From: Omphiscola glabra
Taxonomy: Eukaryota; Mollusca; Gastropoda; Lymnaeidae
Assembly: GCA_964017045.1 (NCBI GenBank)
Contig: OZ024806.1
Coordinates: 19,550,422-19,614,421, forward strand
Reading direction: 5' to 3'
DNA: 64,000 nt
The translations under genes were made by a program, and so were the position numbers. Below are positions 24,700-36,830 of the stretch, piece by piece. The stretch's first letter is position 1, and each line of letters begins with the position of its first letter. The notes under the pieces were generated by a model, which had not been told where the DNA came from, searched no databases, and saw only the letters and a program-made list of their open reading frames with translations.

Positions 24700-24976
24700 T
24701 ACAGGAAATGTCTCATTGTTGTTAATAATTTGACATAAGTGTCTCATGGATGTTAATGATTTAACAGGAAGTGTCTCATGGATGTGAATGATTTAACAGA
24801 AAGTGTCTCATGGATGTGAATGATTTAACAGAAAGTGTCTCATGGATGTGAATGATTTAACAGGAAGTGTCTCATGGATGTGAATGATTTAACAGTAAGT
24901 GTCTCATGGATGTGAATGATTTAACAGAAAGTTTCTCATGGATGTGAATGATTTAACAGAAAGTGTCTCACTGATG
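24700..24976 (+). repeat. 32-bp minisatellite, about 9 copies
   Basis: The unit contains GTGTCTCATGGATGTGAATG and ATTTAACAG. It starts just after the probable polyadenylation site of paralogue 3. Confidence 0.9.
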
Positions 24977-25559
24977 TCTAGCTTATTTATTATTTTTCTT
25001 TAATATCACGGATTTTAAAATACAAGTTTTAAGAAAAGTCCAAAAAACCTTAAACTTATAAAAATACATTTGGATTCATTATTACCAATGACAATGGCAT
25101 AACCAATCATTTCTTTTAGCTTTCAAAAGTCTCTCCCAGATAAAATACTGATGCAGATACAATTCGTGTTTTATTTTAACTAAATAAATAAATATATATA
25201 TATATATATATGCAATGTGGATCAAAATAAATTGACCACTTTGGAGTGTTCGTCATTCTTCAAAACGTGGGACAACTTGACTAGAGCTTAATAAATTACA
25301 AGGATTCTAATGCTGACAGTATAGGAGGAAGTCAATTGTAAGTATGCAACTTCCTTAAAGTTAATATTTTTTGTAACGAAATAAGTAAACCAACTAGCTT
25401 ATTCGAGTCTTCGGTAAAGACGTGCTTAGTTTCAACATGAGAACAGTACAATACGCTCATTTTTTTTTTTGATTGATTTGTGTTTCTGTTTAGACGTTTT
25501 CCTGCTTATAAAGCATTGCTGTTGATCAAATGAAAGATCCTAATTTTACAAGTAATGTA

Positions 25560-25690
25560 AAGTATAAAAAGGCCGGAAAGTGAAGTGCACCATTGAGAAC
25601 TGGAATAAAGATACACTGCTATCGGGTGTTAATTGTTGCCATGAAGACTTCGTCAACAGCAAAGTGACTTAGGAATGTACAGTGTTTAAA
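25560..25690 (+). promoter_or_regulatory. Second TATA plus AATAAA segment, LTR-like
   Basis: AGTATAAAAAGGCCGG is followed about 40 bases later by AATAAAG. A close TATA-to-polyadenylation spacing without a gene is typical of an LTR R region. The boundaries are not clear. Confidence 0.25.
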
Positions 25691-25804
25691 CGACCGACGT
25701 TAAATTTGTAATGTGACTAAAATACACAACAGTATACATTTTTAAAAAAGAAACACGTTAAATACATAAACTACATAAAGAATGAGCTCGGTGGAACTAA
25801 AACA

Positions 25805-27030
25805 CCAACAGATTGGCTACTCACCATGATACAATGATGTCCTACTCACCGTTAACAACGGATGATATACTTACCTAGAGCAACTGATGACACACTCACC
25901 ATGATAAAAAGATGTCCTACTCACCGTTAACAACGGATGATATACTTACCTAGAGCAACTGATAACACACTCACCATGATACAAAGATGTCCTACTCACC
26001 GTTAACAATGGATGATATACTTACCAAGAGCAACTGATAACACACTCACCATGATAAAAAGATGTCCTACTCACCGTTAACAATGGATAATATACTTACC
26101 TAGAGCAACTGATAACACACTCACCATGATAAAAAGATGTCCTACTCACCGTTAACAATGGATAATATACTTACCAAGAGCAACTGATGAAACACTCACC
26201 ATGATAAAAAGATGTCCTACTCACCGTTAACAATGGATAATATACTTACCTAGAGCAACTGATAACACACTCACCATGATAAAAAGATGTCCTACTCACC
26301 GTTAACAATGGATAATATACTTACCTAGAGCAACTGATAACACACTCACCATGATAAAAAGATGTCCTACTCACCGTTAACAATGGATAATATACTTACC
26401 TAGAGCAACTGATGACACACTCACCATGATACAAAGATGTCCTACTCACCGTTAACAACGGATGATATACTTACCTAGAGCAACTGATAACACACTCACC
26501 ATGATACAAAGATGTCCTACTCACCGTTAACAATGGATGATATACTTACCAAGAGCAACTGATGACACACTCACCATGATAAAAAGATGTCCTACTCACC
26601 GTTAACAATGGATAATATACTTACCTAGAGCAACTGATAACACACTCACCATGATAAAAAGATGTCCTACTCACCGTTAACAATGGATAATATACTTACC
26701 TAGAGCAACTGATAACACACTCACCATGATAAAAAGATGTCCTACTCACCGTTAACAATGGATAATATACTTACCTAGAGCAACTGATAACACACTCACC
26801 ATGATAAAAAGATGTCCTACTCACCGTTAACAATGGATAATATACTTACCAAGAGCAACTGATGACACACTCACCATGATAAAAAGATGTCCTACTCACC
26901 GTTAACAACGGATGATATACTTACCAAGAGCAACTGATGACACACTCACCATGATAAAAAGATGTCCTACTCACCGTTAACAACGGATGATATACTTACC
27001 AAGAGCAACTGATAACACACTCACCATGAC
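25805..27030 (+). repeat. 75-bp higher-order satellite, about 16 copies (3 x 25-bp monomers)
   Basis: Each 75-bp unit splits into three related 25-bp monomers beginning GATGTCCTACTCACC, GATGATATACTTACC and GATGACACACTCACC. Unit-to-unit identity is far higher than monomer-to-monomer identity, which defines a higher-order repeat. Confidence 0.92.
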
Positions 27031-27255
27031 CAACAGATGTCCCACTCGACGAATGCAACAGATGACCCACATACCGTGTTTAACATATGTCCCACTCACC
27101 GAATGTAACATATGACCCACTCACTGAATGCAACATATGACCCACTTACCATATCAAACCGATGATCCACTCACTGTGGTCAACTTAGGATCCATTCACT
27201 TTGACCAACAGATGATCTAGCCACCCTGATCATCATGTGACCCATTCCAAGTGTC
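27031..27255 (+). repeat. Monomeric 25-bp satellite, diverged
   Basis: About nine successive 25-bp monomers of GATGACCCACTCACC type, each different, link the 75-bp and 50-bp arrays. More diverged monomers follow the 50-bp array at about 27660-27770. Confidence 0.88.
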
Positions 27256-27660
27256 CAAAAGATGACCCACTAACCGTGACCAACAAGCGTGTTGTTCAAT
27301 GAGTCCAACAGATGACCCACTAACCGTGACCAACAAGCGTGTTGTTCAATGAGTCCAACAGATGACCCACTAACCGTGACCAACAAACGTGTTGTTCAAT
27401 GATTCCAACAGATGACCCACTAACCGTGACCAACAAGCGTGTTGTTCAATGAGTCCAACAGATGACCCACTAACCGTGACCAACAAGCGTCTTGTTCAAT
27501 GAGTCCAACAGATGACCCACTAACCGTGACCAAAAAGCGTGTTGTTCAATGAGTCCAAAAGATGACCCACTAACCGTGACCAACAAGCGTGTTGTTCAAT
27601 GAGTCCAACAGATGACCCATTAACCGTGACCAAAAAGCGTGTTGTTCAATGAGTCCAACA
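27256..27660 (+). repeat. 50-bp higher-order satellite, about 8 copies (2 x 25-bp monomers)
   Basis: Units pair a GATGACCCACTAACC monomer with a diverged AGCGTGTTGTTCAATG monomer. The period is exactly 50. Confidence 0.9.
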
Positions 27661-28469
27661 GATGACCCACTCACCTTGACCAACACATGATCTACTCAAT
27701 GTGACCGACATATGACCTACTCTAGGTGACCAACAGATGACCTGTTTACAGTGATCATCAGATGCACTACTAGCTCTCGGTTCGCATAACATGAATAATT
27801 ATGATACAAAAAAATATGTAATAAAATTAACCTTGCAACGGGCCTTGGTGCAATTTCGAAAATTGTTCCCCTGCACTCCCCATTTAAAAGTTTGAGAAAC
27901 TCTAATCTAGATCACTCGATGTGGTGTACGTTATTTTAATTTTTTAAGTAGACTGAAAGACTCCGAAAGGAACGCCAGGGATTAGTTTTAATATATAAAA
28001 ACGTGAGTCCCCCCGCCTTTTTCAACCAGAGGCCTCCCCCAATCTCTGTGGTAGGATCACTAAAAAAGCATTCTCAGGATTTCGTGGAAGTCCAACCAAG
28101 CATGAAGGGAAGGTTGACAACTTCTCAATGCAGCGAATAATTAACACATGTTAATAGAGCGCGAATAGATTATGACATGAATGGGTTCATGGGACACGGG
28201 ACTTAGTTTTTTTTACCATCAGTTAACTATTGCTTTGGAATCGGAATTTTGAGTCGTGGAAAGGTGTTATCTGGGTATCTTTCTAGATTCCATTCATTTA
28301 TATATTTTTTCTCGCCCATTTCCCCCTGCATTCTCTGTTCTTCAACTTCAAACAAAATTGAATAGCATTATATAGGCACAAGTTCCTTTTTTTATTAAAA
28401 AGAAAAATGCTTATATGGAGATGCCTATATTTTCCTTTCTGAGCTTTCTGTCTGAAGAATATTTTTAGT

Positions 28470-28570
28470 TAGACAAGGATTCGTCAAACTTCGGCCCGCA
28501 GACCACATCAGGCCCGCAAGTGTCCTTAACCCGGCTCGACTGGCCGTCATCTGAATACAGCAGGCTTGTT
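28470..28570 (+). mobile_element. Possible hAT terminal fragment
   Basis: The TCAAACTTCGGCCCGCAGACC then CATCAGGCCCGCAAG layout resembles hAT 5' ends of the CTCAAACT...GGCCC type. The other end was not found. Confidence 0.3.
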
Positions 28571-28619
28571 AAGATCTGACCCCCCCTTTTCAATTTGCAA
28601 GCGTTTTATCACAACTGAC

Positions 28620-28779
28620 AATTTAGTCACGTAAAAATTTAGTCACGTAAAAATTTAGTCACGTAAAAATTTAGTCACGTAAAAATTTAGTCACGTAAAA
28701 ATTTAGTCACGTAAAAATTAAGTCACGTAAAAATTTAGTCACGTAAAAATTTAGTCACGTAAAAATTTAGTCACGTAAA
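28620..28779 (+). repeat. 16-bp repeat, 10 copies
   Basis: ATTTAGTCACGTAAAA repeated, almost perfectly conserved, so a recent expansion. Confidence 0.95.
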
Positions 28780-29695
28780 AAACCAATTTTCCCTTGAATA
28801 GAAACGTTCCATTGCTAACACTTGTTTAGTAAGGGGAAAGCGGCCCCCCCCCCAAGAGTCACGCCGCAGCCCTGAGCTCATTATAGATAACGCTTTTTCT
28901 GTATATATAACTTTACATATTTTAAAATTGTAATAATTTAAGTGTATCTCTTCAGTTACCTGTGTCGGTGTGCAATCAGGCGAGCAACGGATTTTCAAGC
29001 ACACTTCCTCACTTGAGTATTCCTCCCAAAGACATTTGGTGAAAGATGATTAAACAAGGAAAATGTCTGCAACGTCAAGGGCAATGAGTAACATGTCTGC
29101 ATTGGCAAAGGCAATAAGAAATAGTTCTAGAATTTCTAACAGTATTTGTACTAATAAAAAATACATTTTAAAACCTAGTAACTTTAACAAAAGAGCCGAC
29201 AAACAAGTTTAATATCACAATTTGATTGAGTACCCACTGGACCTAAGCTGATTTTTGCAACTCTTTTAATTGTACAATCTTGACCCGATTTAATCACCCG
29301 TAATTTGACGTCCACTTTCAACAGTTTGAGTGGATTGAGCTTCAGCAGTCGACATGATTTATCTGGTTTCTTTGTTGTTGTTTTTGTTGTTGTTGTGATT
29401 CCATGTTTTGCATTTGTCGTACATTTATTTACATCATGACGATCATGGGACTTTAACATGCCTCAAAAGCTGCCTTCTTGTGTATATGCTAAGTTGCATT
29501 TAAATAATTATAAATAACCCTTTATATAGTAAAACTAATTCTAATTTCCCTTTAATTAAATGGCTTTTATAACTTAAAAAAACGATGAGATATGTTATAC
29601 GTAAGGTTACGGTAGAGACGTGCGAGGTGTTAGAGAAATGTTAAAGACATCAGATTCGAGGATAAGAAAGGTGTCCCCGTGATTATTTCAAGCAG

Positions 29696-29875
29696 GGGTC
29701 CACAACTACTGGGCTGATGACCGGTACCCGACTCAGCAGTGCTATTAGAACATGGAAGTGTGGTTGAACTTTATGGTCGTTATTTTTGCATTTCACTAAA
29801 ACCCTAAATATTCTTCCGCGGGTTTTTGGATAATTTATTTTCCTCACAAAACCGGTCCCATGTGCAGTCAATCCA
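29696..29875. mobile_element. Possible degraded hAT-type fragment
   Basis: Starts CAGGGGTCCACAACTACTGG and reads GACCGGTACC downstream, a layout common at hAT ends, with ACCGGTCCCATGTGCAG at the far side. No target duplication was confirmed. Confidence 0.25.
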
Positions 29876-29884
29876 CCCATCCGT

Positions 29885-30240
29885 GTGTGGCTACAGCCCA
29901 TGTAGGGCTTTGACCTGTCTCACTACTTACTTCCACTCAGACCTGACTAATACGTTTCTTTTCCATGCTTGGATTCCCTGCTGCAGTAGATCTTTTTCCT
30001 CATCATCCATCCATCTAAACCTAGGCCTGCCTTTGAACCATTTTCCTCCGGGTCTGGTAATGTAAACTCTTCACTCTGTCATTTTGCATTTTTCTAAGTG
30101 TAATGTCCAGCGTACCCTTTTTTTTTATTTCTGCGTCTAGCGTGGAATTCTGATATAGACTGTACGATTCCTGGTTGATTAGTATTCTCCATTCATATTC
30201 ATTCCTGTCCCATGTGCCACTTATCGAAAAGACTCTTTAC
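29885..30240 (-). mobile_element. LINE ORF2 C-terminal fragment, minus strand
   Basis: The minus strand reads KWFKGRPRFRWMDDEEKDL, then a Trp-containing helix, then SEWK and QVKALHGL. This is the characteristic C-terminal end of several LINE clades (Arg-rich GRPxxRWxDD, then W..L...A.ALHGL). In-frame stops show that it is dead. It is a different lineage from the LINE at 52 kb. Confidence 0.7.
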
Positions 30241-30399
30241 TTGTTATAAGTATCCTTATACAAAGCTATATCAGGGCAATGGGAATCTTACGCTTGCTAA
30301 CTATAGGCTTGGAAAATAGATAAGTTTGAAGCAGTGGCGTCTCCAGCTAAGAGGTAAATAGTCGTCTTAAATTGGTTAGTCGGATCAATAAGGTGGGGG

Positions 30400-30655
30400 G
30401 GGGGAGACTGAAATGGGCTGGTCAATCCAATATTGCAGTCGGCTTGAATGGGTCACAAAAACATTGGGATAGGCTAGTGAGGTCAACGAGGACGTGGGCC
30501 CGGAATGGGCTAGTCACATCAACAAGGAAGTGGGACTGGAATGGGCTAGTCAACAAGGATGATGGCTGGTCAGGTCAACAAGAAAGTGGGTTGGTCAAGT
30601 CAACAAGAAATTGGGCTGTTCAGGTCAACAAAAACGTGGGATATAATAGGCTTGT
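30400..30655 (+). repeat. Degenerate GGGCTAGTCA/GTCAACAAG repeat
   Basis: Diverged units of about 20-60 bp combining GGGCTGGTCA and GGTCAACAAGAAAGTGGG. Confidence 0.6.
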
Positions 30656-30659
30656 CAGC

Positions 30660-33374
30660 CCAAGATATAACCACTTCGGGGAAGTAGGAAGAACAATTAG
30701 GGAAAATAGCTTCATGTTTGCTTGAAATTGTAATGTCATAGCTGCAGTCATTAAGGTTCAGTCGCGGCTAAGCGAATAAAGCCCGGATGCTAATAAAATA
30801 ATACACATTTTAGTAATGGCTTAACAAATACGAACCAGAGTATGTGTCATATTACAGAAAATATACTACTTAGCAAAAATTATTTTAAAAAATGTATAAA
30901 ATTTAACAAAAAATAATGGTTCAAAAAATGGTTTGTTTTGTTGAACTGTTACAAATATAACAAGTTTTAAATCTAAAGGCAAAACTTGTCCTAAGTTGAT
31001 GTGCATTGTTTTAATTTTGTTTCAAGTTACGAGCTGTATTTGTAAATTAATTTATGTTCTTTTTAATTTGTGATGTTTTATATTTCTTTGAAAATATTTA
31101 TAAATAAATTGAAAGGGAGGTCCATATTCTAATCATTTTTTTTCTGTCCATTTATTTAATATTTTACATATTTTTTTTTGCTAATGTATTTAATTTTTAA
31201 AAATAGTTTTAATTTATTATTTCCATTTTTTAGAGCTTTATCACAAATTGAAATGTAAAAATAAAACATTTGGAATACATCAGCCATTTTAGTATGTGCA
31301 ACAAAAATAACTTTAAAGTATGTCATGATTCAATACAGCAAGCCTCATTAAAGCTGCTTAGAACCATTTTAAATTTCACCCAAGTGTAATATGTTTTTGG
31401 TGGTAGTATTGGGAGGGGGGGTTGCTTTAATCACGTCTTTAAGTCCGAAAAAGAAAGATTTTTTCAAGATATGACGAAACTTGTAGCAAGACACCACCAA
31501 AACCTCTATTTTTTTTAAAGTGCGTTCTTTTGTTCAGACCCTCTTTAAAAAAAATGTCTTTATTCCTATTTCATTAAAAAAAAAAAAAATCCCAAACCGG
31601 TAACAGCAAAATGAAAAAGTACGCGAAGTATTGTTGTGTACGTCCATGAGCACAGTTCAGTTGGTAAGTGCAATCAATCGTGTCAATTTGAATAGAATCT
31701 AAAAAAAAAACGAATACAGATTTTAATGACATATTCAACCAAACAATCCAGGTCATGTCTCATTCTGATGTTGTCTCGAAAGCATTTGAAGCGTAGCCGT
31801 CGTAGTTGATGTCAAGTGTCGTCGCTTAGAATATTTTAAGAATTTTGGTTTTAGGAATGATTTTTATGGAATTTCATCTTTTAAAACTTTCGTTTGTCTA
31901 ACAAGAAAAGTGACTTTTGAAGCTATGCTATCTGCTTCAGCGTCCAGCTGACACACCGGGGTAATTTATTGCTCCATCGAGACTAAAGCTTGTTTATCTT
32001 TAGGTACATACAATTGTATGTGTCGATCGTCGACAAAATTACATTCCTAGCAACGTGTGAAATTAAACTAACAATGTATAACAGGATACAATATACCGGG
32101 AAATGATAGAGCAGACAAACTAACAATGCATGACAGGAATCATATATACCGGGAAATGATAGAGCAGACCAGCTAACAATATATGACAGGAATCATGTAT
32201 ACCGGGAAATGGTAGAGGAAATAAACTAGAAAAACAAGGTACATCTAAGAAGCAGCCTTGTTGAGCACTTTACACCGCTGGGCATATTTAAGATGTGTAA
32301 AAACAGAAGATTGGCTACACTGGCGGGCTATTGTGCCAACAGGAAGGTTGGCGTTTACACATATGCCCAGCCAGTTCCATAAAGATTCAGTAGATTGACT
32401 CTGAAGACATGAACGAGTCATACTCTTACTTCTGAGATACAACTTTACTCTACTCTTAACCAATAAAACCAGATAACACCCTAATACAATTGGGGATACA
32501 CAAATCTCACAATGGCCACCACGTCACCGTCTTGGAGTCTCGTGGTGAAAATATATACTTAATGACAAAAGAGAGCGATCAATTTTTTTAATGAAACTAT
32601 CAAAGCTCTGCTTCAATGTCAGAAATAATAATTTTTAAAATCATAATTCTCTTTAAAAGAGACTCGGATAAAACTGATCAGTCAAGATAGCCAGACAGCG
32701 CCTTCATCCATTACTATGTTTTAACCTCATACAATCAATTGGCCAAAATCTTTAAGCGTAAATGTTCAACGTCCCTTTTGTTTCGGTTAGTACTCTGGTA
32801 CTGCTTTCACCCACATTGTTGTAAATCTTCCATTTAGAGTAAAATTACTTTAAAACAGCGTTTATAAACTTTAGGCCTATTGGCCCCCTCAGTGGGGGGG
32901 GGGGGCAGCTTAATTCCCACAGTGGGGCCATTAAAAGCCTGATAAAATATGAATCAACTTAAATAATAAGATTTAATTTTTAGATTAGAATTGGAAATAC
33001 AACTGTTCATAAGACTTCAGGTCGGAGGGTGGATATAATGACCAACTTATCAATGGGAAGTTCCGGACCCACGCAAAGTTAGGTCATTGTAAACTTTGGT
33101 CAATATTTAATATAATAACTCTAGTCTAAATATCGTCTCTAACTGTACACACAAAAGAGGCAGTCTTTATATAATGATGCATGCCATGGATACATTGAAA
33201 TAAAAATTAAATATGAACAAAACATGCCATGCAACAAGATGTTCCTCCCAGACTTGATCAACCTTTTTGCTTTACTGAAATGATTCTTCATTCTTATGAC
33301 GTCATATTTTGTAATTTAACGCCTTTGTTGTTGTTTTTTTAAAATTCGACAACTCGATTAAAAAAAAAAATGTG
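30660..33374. other. Gene-free stretch
   Basis: AT-rich. One three-copy repeat (listed). A GGCCCCCTCAGTGGGGGG patch at about 32882 resembles a hAT end but has no partner. No gene seen. Confidence 0.55.
32069..32232 (+). repeat. About 52-bp repeat, 3 copies
   Basis: Each copy contains CTAACAAT, GACAGGA and ATACCGGGAAATGATAGAG. Confidence 0.8.
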
Positions 33375-33382
33375 CTGTAGTA

Positions 33383-33812
33383 CAGGGATCTCAAACTCAA
33401 ATCCTCCGGGGGCCGGCGGCGGTAGAGTCTGGGTGAAACTGGGCCGCATCAAGCAATCCACAACAGAAAAGCGACAACAAATTCAATAAAGTACAACAGT
33501 TACAATCTGCTCAACCTTTATTAATGTTAAATATAAAATAGCGGTTCTCAAGAACTAGGCCTCACTTAATCCATCCTACTTATTGTTGCCAGAGACCTGG
33601 CAGCGCTTCTTCTTTCACAGCTGAGCAACATTTGGCTTGAGTGAGGAAACATCTGAGACCCTAAATATATCTCGAAGATGCTGATCAGTATATTTTGCCC
33701 TAAACTTTGACTTGTTAAAGTTCATAGTGAGTTTAGTTGTCATTTATCGGTCCCCAAAATATCGTCTTGTGGACCGCAAAAGGACCACGGACCGTAAGTT
33801 TGAGACCCCCTG
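33383..33812. mobile_element. Non-autonomous hAT-type element with 8-bp target duplication
   Basis: It begins CAGGGATCTCAAACT and ends with the inverted counterpart (reverse complement CAGGGGGTCTCAAACT). Both sides carry the identical 8-bp direct repeat CTGTAGTA (33375-33382 and 33813-33820). CAG...CTG ends with 8-bp duplications are the hAT signature. The 430-bp interior has no long coding frame. A degraded relative lies at 47655-47920. Confidence 0.85.
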
Positions 33813-34569
33813 CTGTAGTAGTAATCTTTTGATGTACATAAGTGCAATGTATATTTCAGGCATTTTCCTCTGAAAAGGAGGATGTGGAGTTAGGCTGATT
33901 GCCCCGCAAGAAAACGCCCTCCCCCCTCAAAAAAAAAGTTTCATTAACAAAAATAGCAAAGCATATTTTCAATATTTGTTATTAAATTTAAAATTAATGT
34001 TGAAAAACTTAATTGGCCTGGAGCCATAAGTGTACCTTTGGGCGCGCAACTATCGGAATGCTTTGCCCCGAGAGACTTAACGACCAATGTTGGCGCTGAT
34101 ACTTGTCCTGTCCCCACACTCCACTAACGCCTTAAAATAACAGTCATCCTTGATCCCCTCCCAGAAATACAATTGTCTGAAAGTGTGAGCGTATGTATTT
34201 AATTAACACTTTTACTTTAACTTTTTCTTTGACATTAATTCACTAATCATTTATTTACAATGCAAGGAGGAAAAATATGGTCAACTGGTATAAGGAAATA
34301 ATATAAGAGACAACAAATAATTGTGAAACGCAAATTAAAACAGAAAAATCGCGAAAAATACGATATTTGATTGCTTAGTTCAACTAAATTAACTTTTCTT
34401 ATCTTCTCGATTGAAAAAAGATAGATTTTTTCAACTGTTTGCAACATTTAGCATTGTTAGATTGTATTAATCATTGCGAAAGTAAATCAAATTTTGTGTC
34501 TTGTAACTTTATCAAAAATGGATAGCTGAAGAAATAAACGAATATCGTAGAGAGACATTCAACTTGTGG

Positions 34570-35222
34570 GCACTGTCTATGTAGCGAGACCACGACGACG
34601 TTCAGCCGGTCTCACAGTCTATGTAGCGAGACCACGGCGACGTTCAGCCGGTCTCACTGTCTATGTAGCGAGACCACGGCGACGTTCAGCTGGTCTCACT
34701 GTCTATGTAGCGAGACCACGGCGACGTTCAGCCGGTCTCACTGTCTATGTAGCGAGACCACCACGACGTTCAGCCGGTCTCACTGTCTATGTAGCGAGAC
34801 CACGGCGACGTTCAGCCGGTCTCACTGTCTATGTAGCGAGACCACGGCGACGTTCAGCCGGTCTCACAGTCTATGTAGCGAGACCACGGCGACGTTCAGC
34901 TGGTCTCACTGTCTATGTAGCGAGACCCCGGCGACGTTCAGCCGGTCTCACTGTCTATGTAGCGAGACCACGGCGACGTTCAGCCGGTCTCACTGTCTAT
35001 GTAGCGAGACCACGGCGACGTTCAGCCGGTCTCACTGTCTATGTAGCGAGACCACCACGACGTTCAGCCGGTCTCACTGTCTATGCAGCGAGACCACGGC
35101 GACGTTTAGCCGGTCTCACTGTCTATGTAGCGAGACCACGGCGACGTTCAGCCGGTCTCACTGTCTATGTAGCGAGACCACGACGACATTCAGCTGGTCT
35201 CACTGTCTATGTAGCGAGACGT
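34570..35222 (+). repeat. 42-bp minisatellite with hairpin potential, about 15.5 copies
   Basis: The unit contains GTAGCGAGACCACGGCGACG and TTCAGCCGGTCTCACTGTCT. GAGACC and CGGC are mirrored by GCCG and GTCTC, giving an imperfect hairpin around GACGTTCA. It is more GC-rich than its surroundings. A palindromic CRE-type TGACGTCA follows at 35226-35233. Confidence 0.92.
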
Positions 35223-35239
35223 CAGTGACGTCAGCAATA

Positions 35240-36344
35240 CGGTTTTCTAGAAAACTAAATGGAGCAGTGGAATTAGAAGCACACCTCCCAGAAGGTAGCA
35301 TTCAGATTGATTGGATTCAACGCTGTGTTGCATAGGGGAAATAAAGTTTCCAAACAAGGTCAAGTTTCGGTGGAACAAGGTACGCGTCATGTAGCGTTTA
35401 TGGGTTTGTTAAAAACACTTTCGTATCACTTTAATCCTAAAAGTTCTAGAATAATAAATTGTTTAACATTTACTAAATATTAATGTTTTTTTAGAACTTA
35501 ATCCATTTTTCTTACACGATTCTTGACACAGTTCTATAAATTGGGCCCATGAACCTGGGTTTTTTTAAAAAATGCTCTTATCTTTATTAACCTTCAATTT
35601 ATTTTTTTCCATTCTGTATTTCTCAACAGAGGGGTTTGGGAAAAATAGAAGGGGCGATAACTTAACACAATGATTGATACAAGTTTTCCTCGGCATTGAT
35701 ATACAGAGTTTACTGTACAGATCAGGTTATGGTCGTTATCTGGCTCCTAGGCAAATGTTCATGTGTTTGGTTTAGTCGACGTGTGAGGAATCAAGTCTTA
35801 AAATTAGATGAAGTATTGATAGAAAATAATATATTTTAACAATGTGAGGTTTTTTAAGATAATTTGTGGCTTTCGAAAAGATTAAAATGTATTTTCCGTA
35901 TTGGATACATATATCTTCTGCGCTGTTTCTTAAATTCAAAATGAAATCAGAATTTAGAATTTTCAGATTATTAATATTTTTAGAAAATTATATTTAGATC
36001 TTTATATCTTTTATACAGCATAAAGACATTTTAGAACTGATGGCTGGTCAAAAATTTTTGACTTACTGCTTCGAAACATACGGATATACCTTTTAAAAAA
36101 ACGGATAATATCAAATTTCCTTCAGTATCCATATCGCCAAAGACTTTGGATAAAATGAAATCTTTTTGTCGCCTGTGCAAAGACAAGAAAACGATAGTTT
36201 CATCAAAGTGTGGCTGGCGTAACCGATCATCTGAAGAATTTCCAGACATGAAGATGTCTATGTGATTGAAGAAGCAGAAATTTCCGGTGTATATACGCGT
36301 CTGTCATACGTCACTGGTTCAAAGTTTCAATTTATAAAAAAAAA
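35240..36344. other. Upstream region of paralogue 4
   Basis: AT-rich without a supported gene. Candidate promoter elements are described under paralogue 4. Confidence 0.5.
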
Positions 36345-36830
36345 ATGTTTTTTCAACTGTTAGTCTATTTACTTATTGTCCAACATCTTCATATGATGTT
36401 TTCAAGCAAGTGTCATGAGTGCGACGGGCCTTCGCAAAGACAACTTTACCAACATAAAAGCACCAATATGTCGTGTGACATTGGCAACTATAAAAAATTA
36501 CAAGCAGGAGAAAATTGTGACTGCGTCTGGACGTGCACGTCGTGTGATATTTGTGGCGTGGGTGACAATCAGTTTCTCAGCTACGAGACGCAACCGTGCG
36601 GGGAGCTCCACAACACCGTCTGTTGTCATGGCAATACGCACGTCGTCAAAAACGGTAGCTGCTGGATAGATGCGTCACAGGATACGTCACCAACAACCGA
36701 AATGAACGAACAGACACTGCTCCCTGAAGATAACGCATCGTCTTGGTACACTAGTTCCTGTGTTTTTATACGCTTTAGTAATAATTTTCTGCTAGCACTT
36801 GTCACATCAAGTGTTTATGTATTGGAATAA
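36345..36830 (+). CDS. Paralogue 4: secreted TNFR-like single-CRD protein, short stalk
   Basis: 161 residues, the shortest intact copy. The signal peptide is residues 1-20 (an almost uninterrupted hydrophobic run). Cysteines lie at 23, 26, 44, 58, 60, 64, 67, 70, 85, 93, 94 and 106, with one extra at 139 near the anchor. It shares CDGPS after the first cysteine pair and VWTCTSC in the core with paralogue 5, so these two are the closest pair. Sequons are at Asn41, Asn103 and Asn130. The final 18 residues are hydrophobic and could serve as a GPI signal. Upstream, GTATATAC lies about 55 bases before the ATG and a CRE-like half site (TACGTCAC) lies between them; both are candidate promoter elements only. 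A 42-bp tandem array ends about 1.1 kb upstream. Confidence 0.8.
   Translation: MFFQLLVYLLIVQHLHMMFSSKCHECDGPSQRQLYQHKSTNMSCDIGNYKKLQAGENCDCVWTCTSCDICGVGDNQFLSYETQPCGELHNTVCCHGNTHVVKNGSCWIDASQDTSPTTEMNEQTLLPEDNASSWYTSSCVFIRFSNNFLLALVTSSVYVLE

Noticed and set aside
25805..27660. CRISPR array
   Set aside because: There are no unique spacers between conserved repeats, the monomers are contiguous, and the DNA is eukaryotic.
34566..35228. 220-codon frame with 14-residue repeats (VYVARPRRRSAGL)
   Set aside because: It begins at GTG, not ATG, covers exactly the 42-bp array, and stays open only because 42 is divisible by three.
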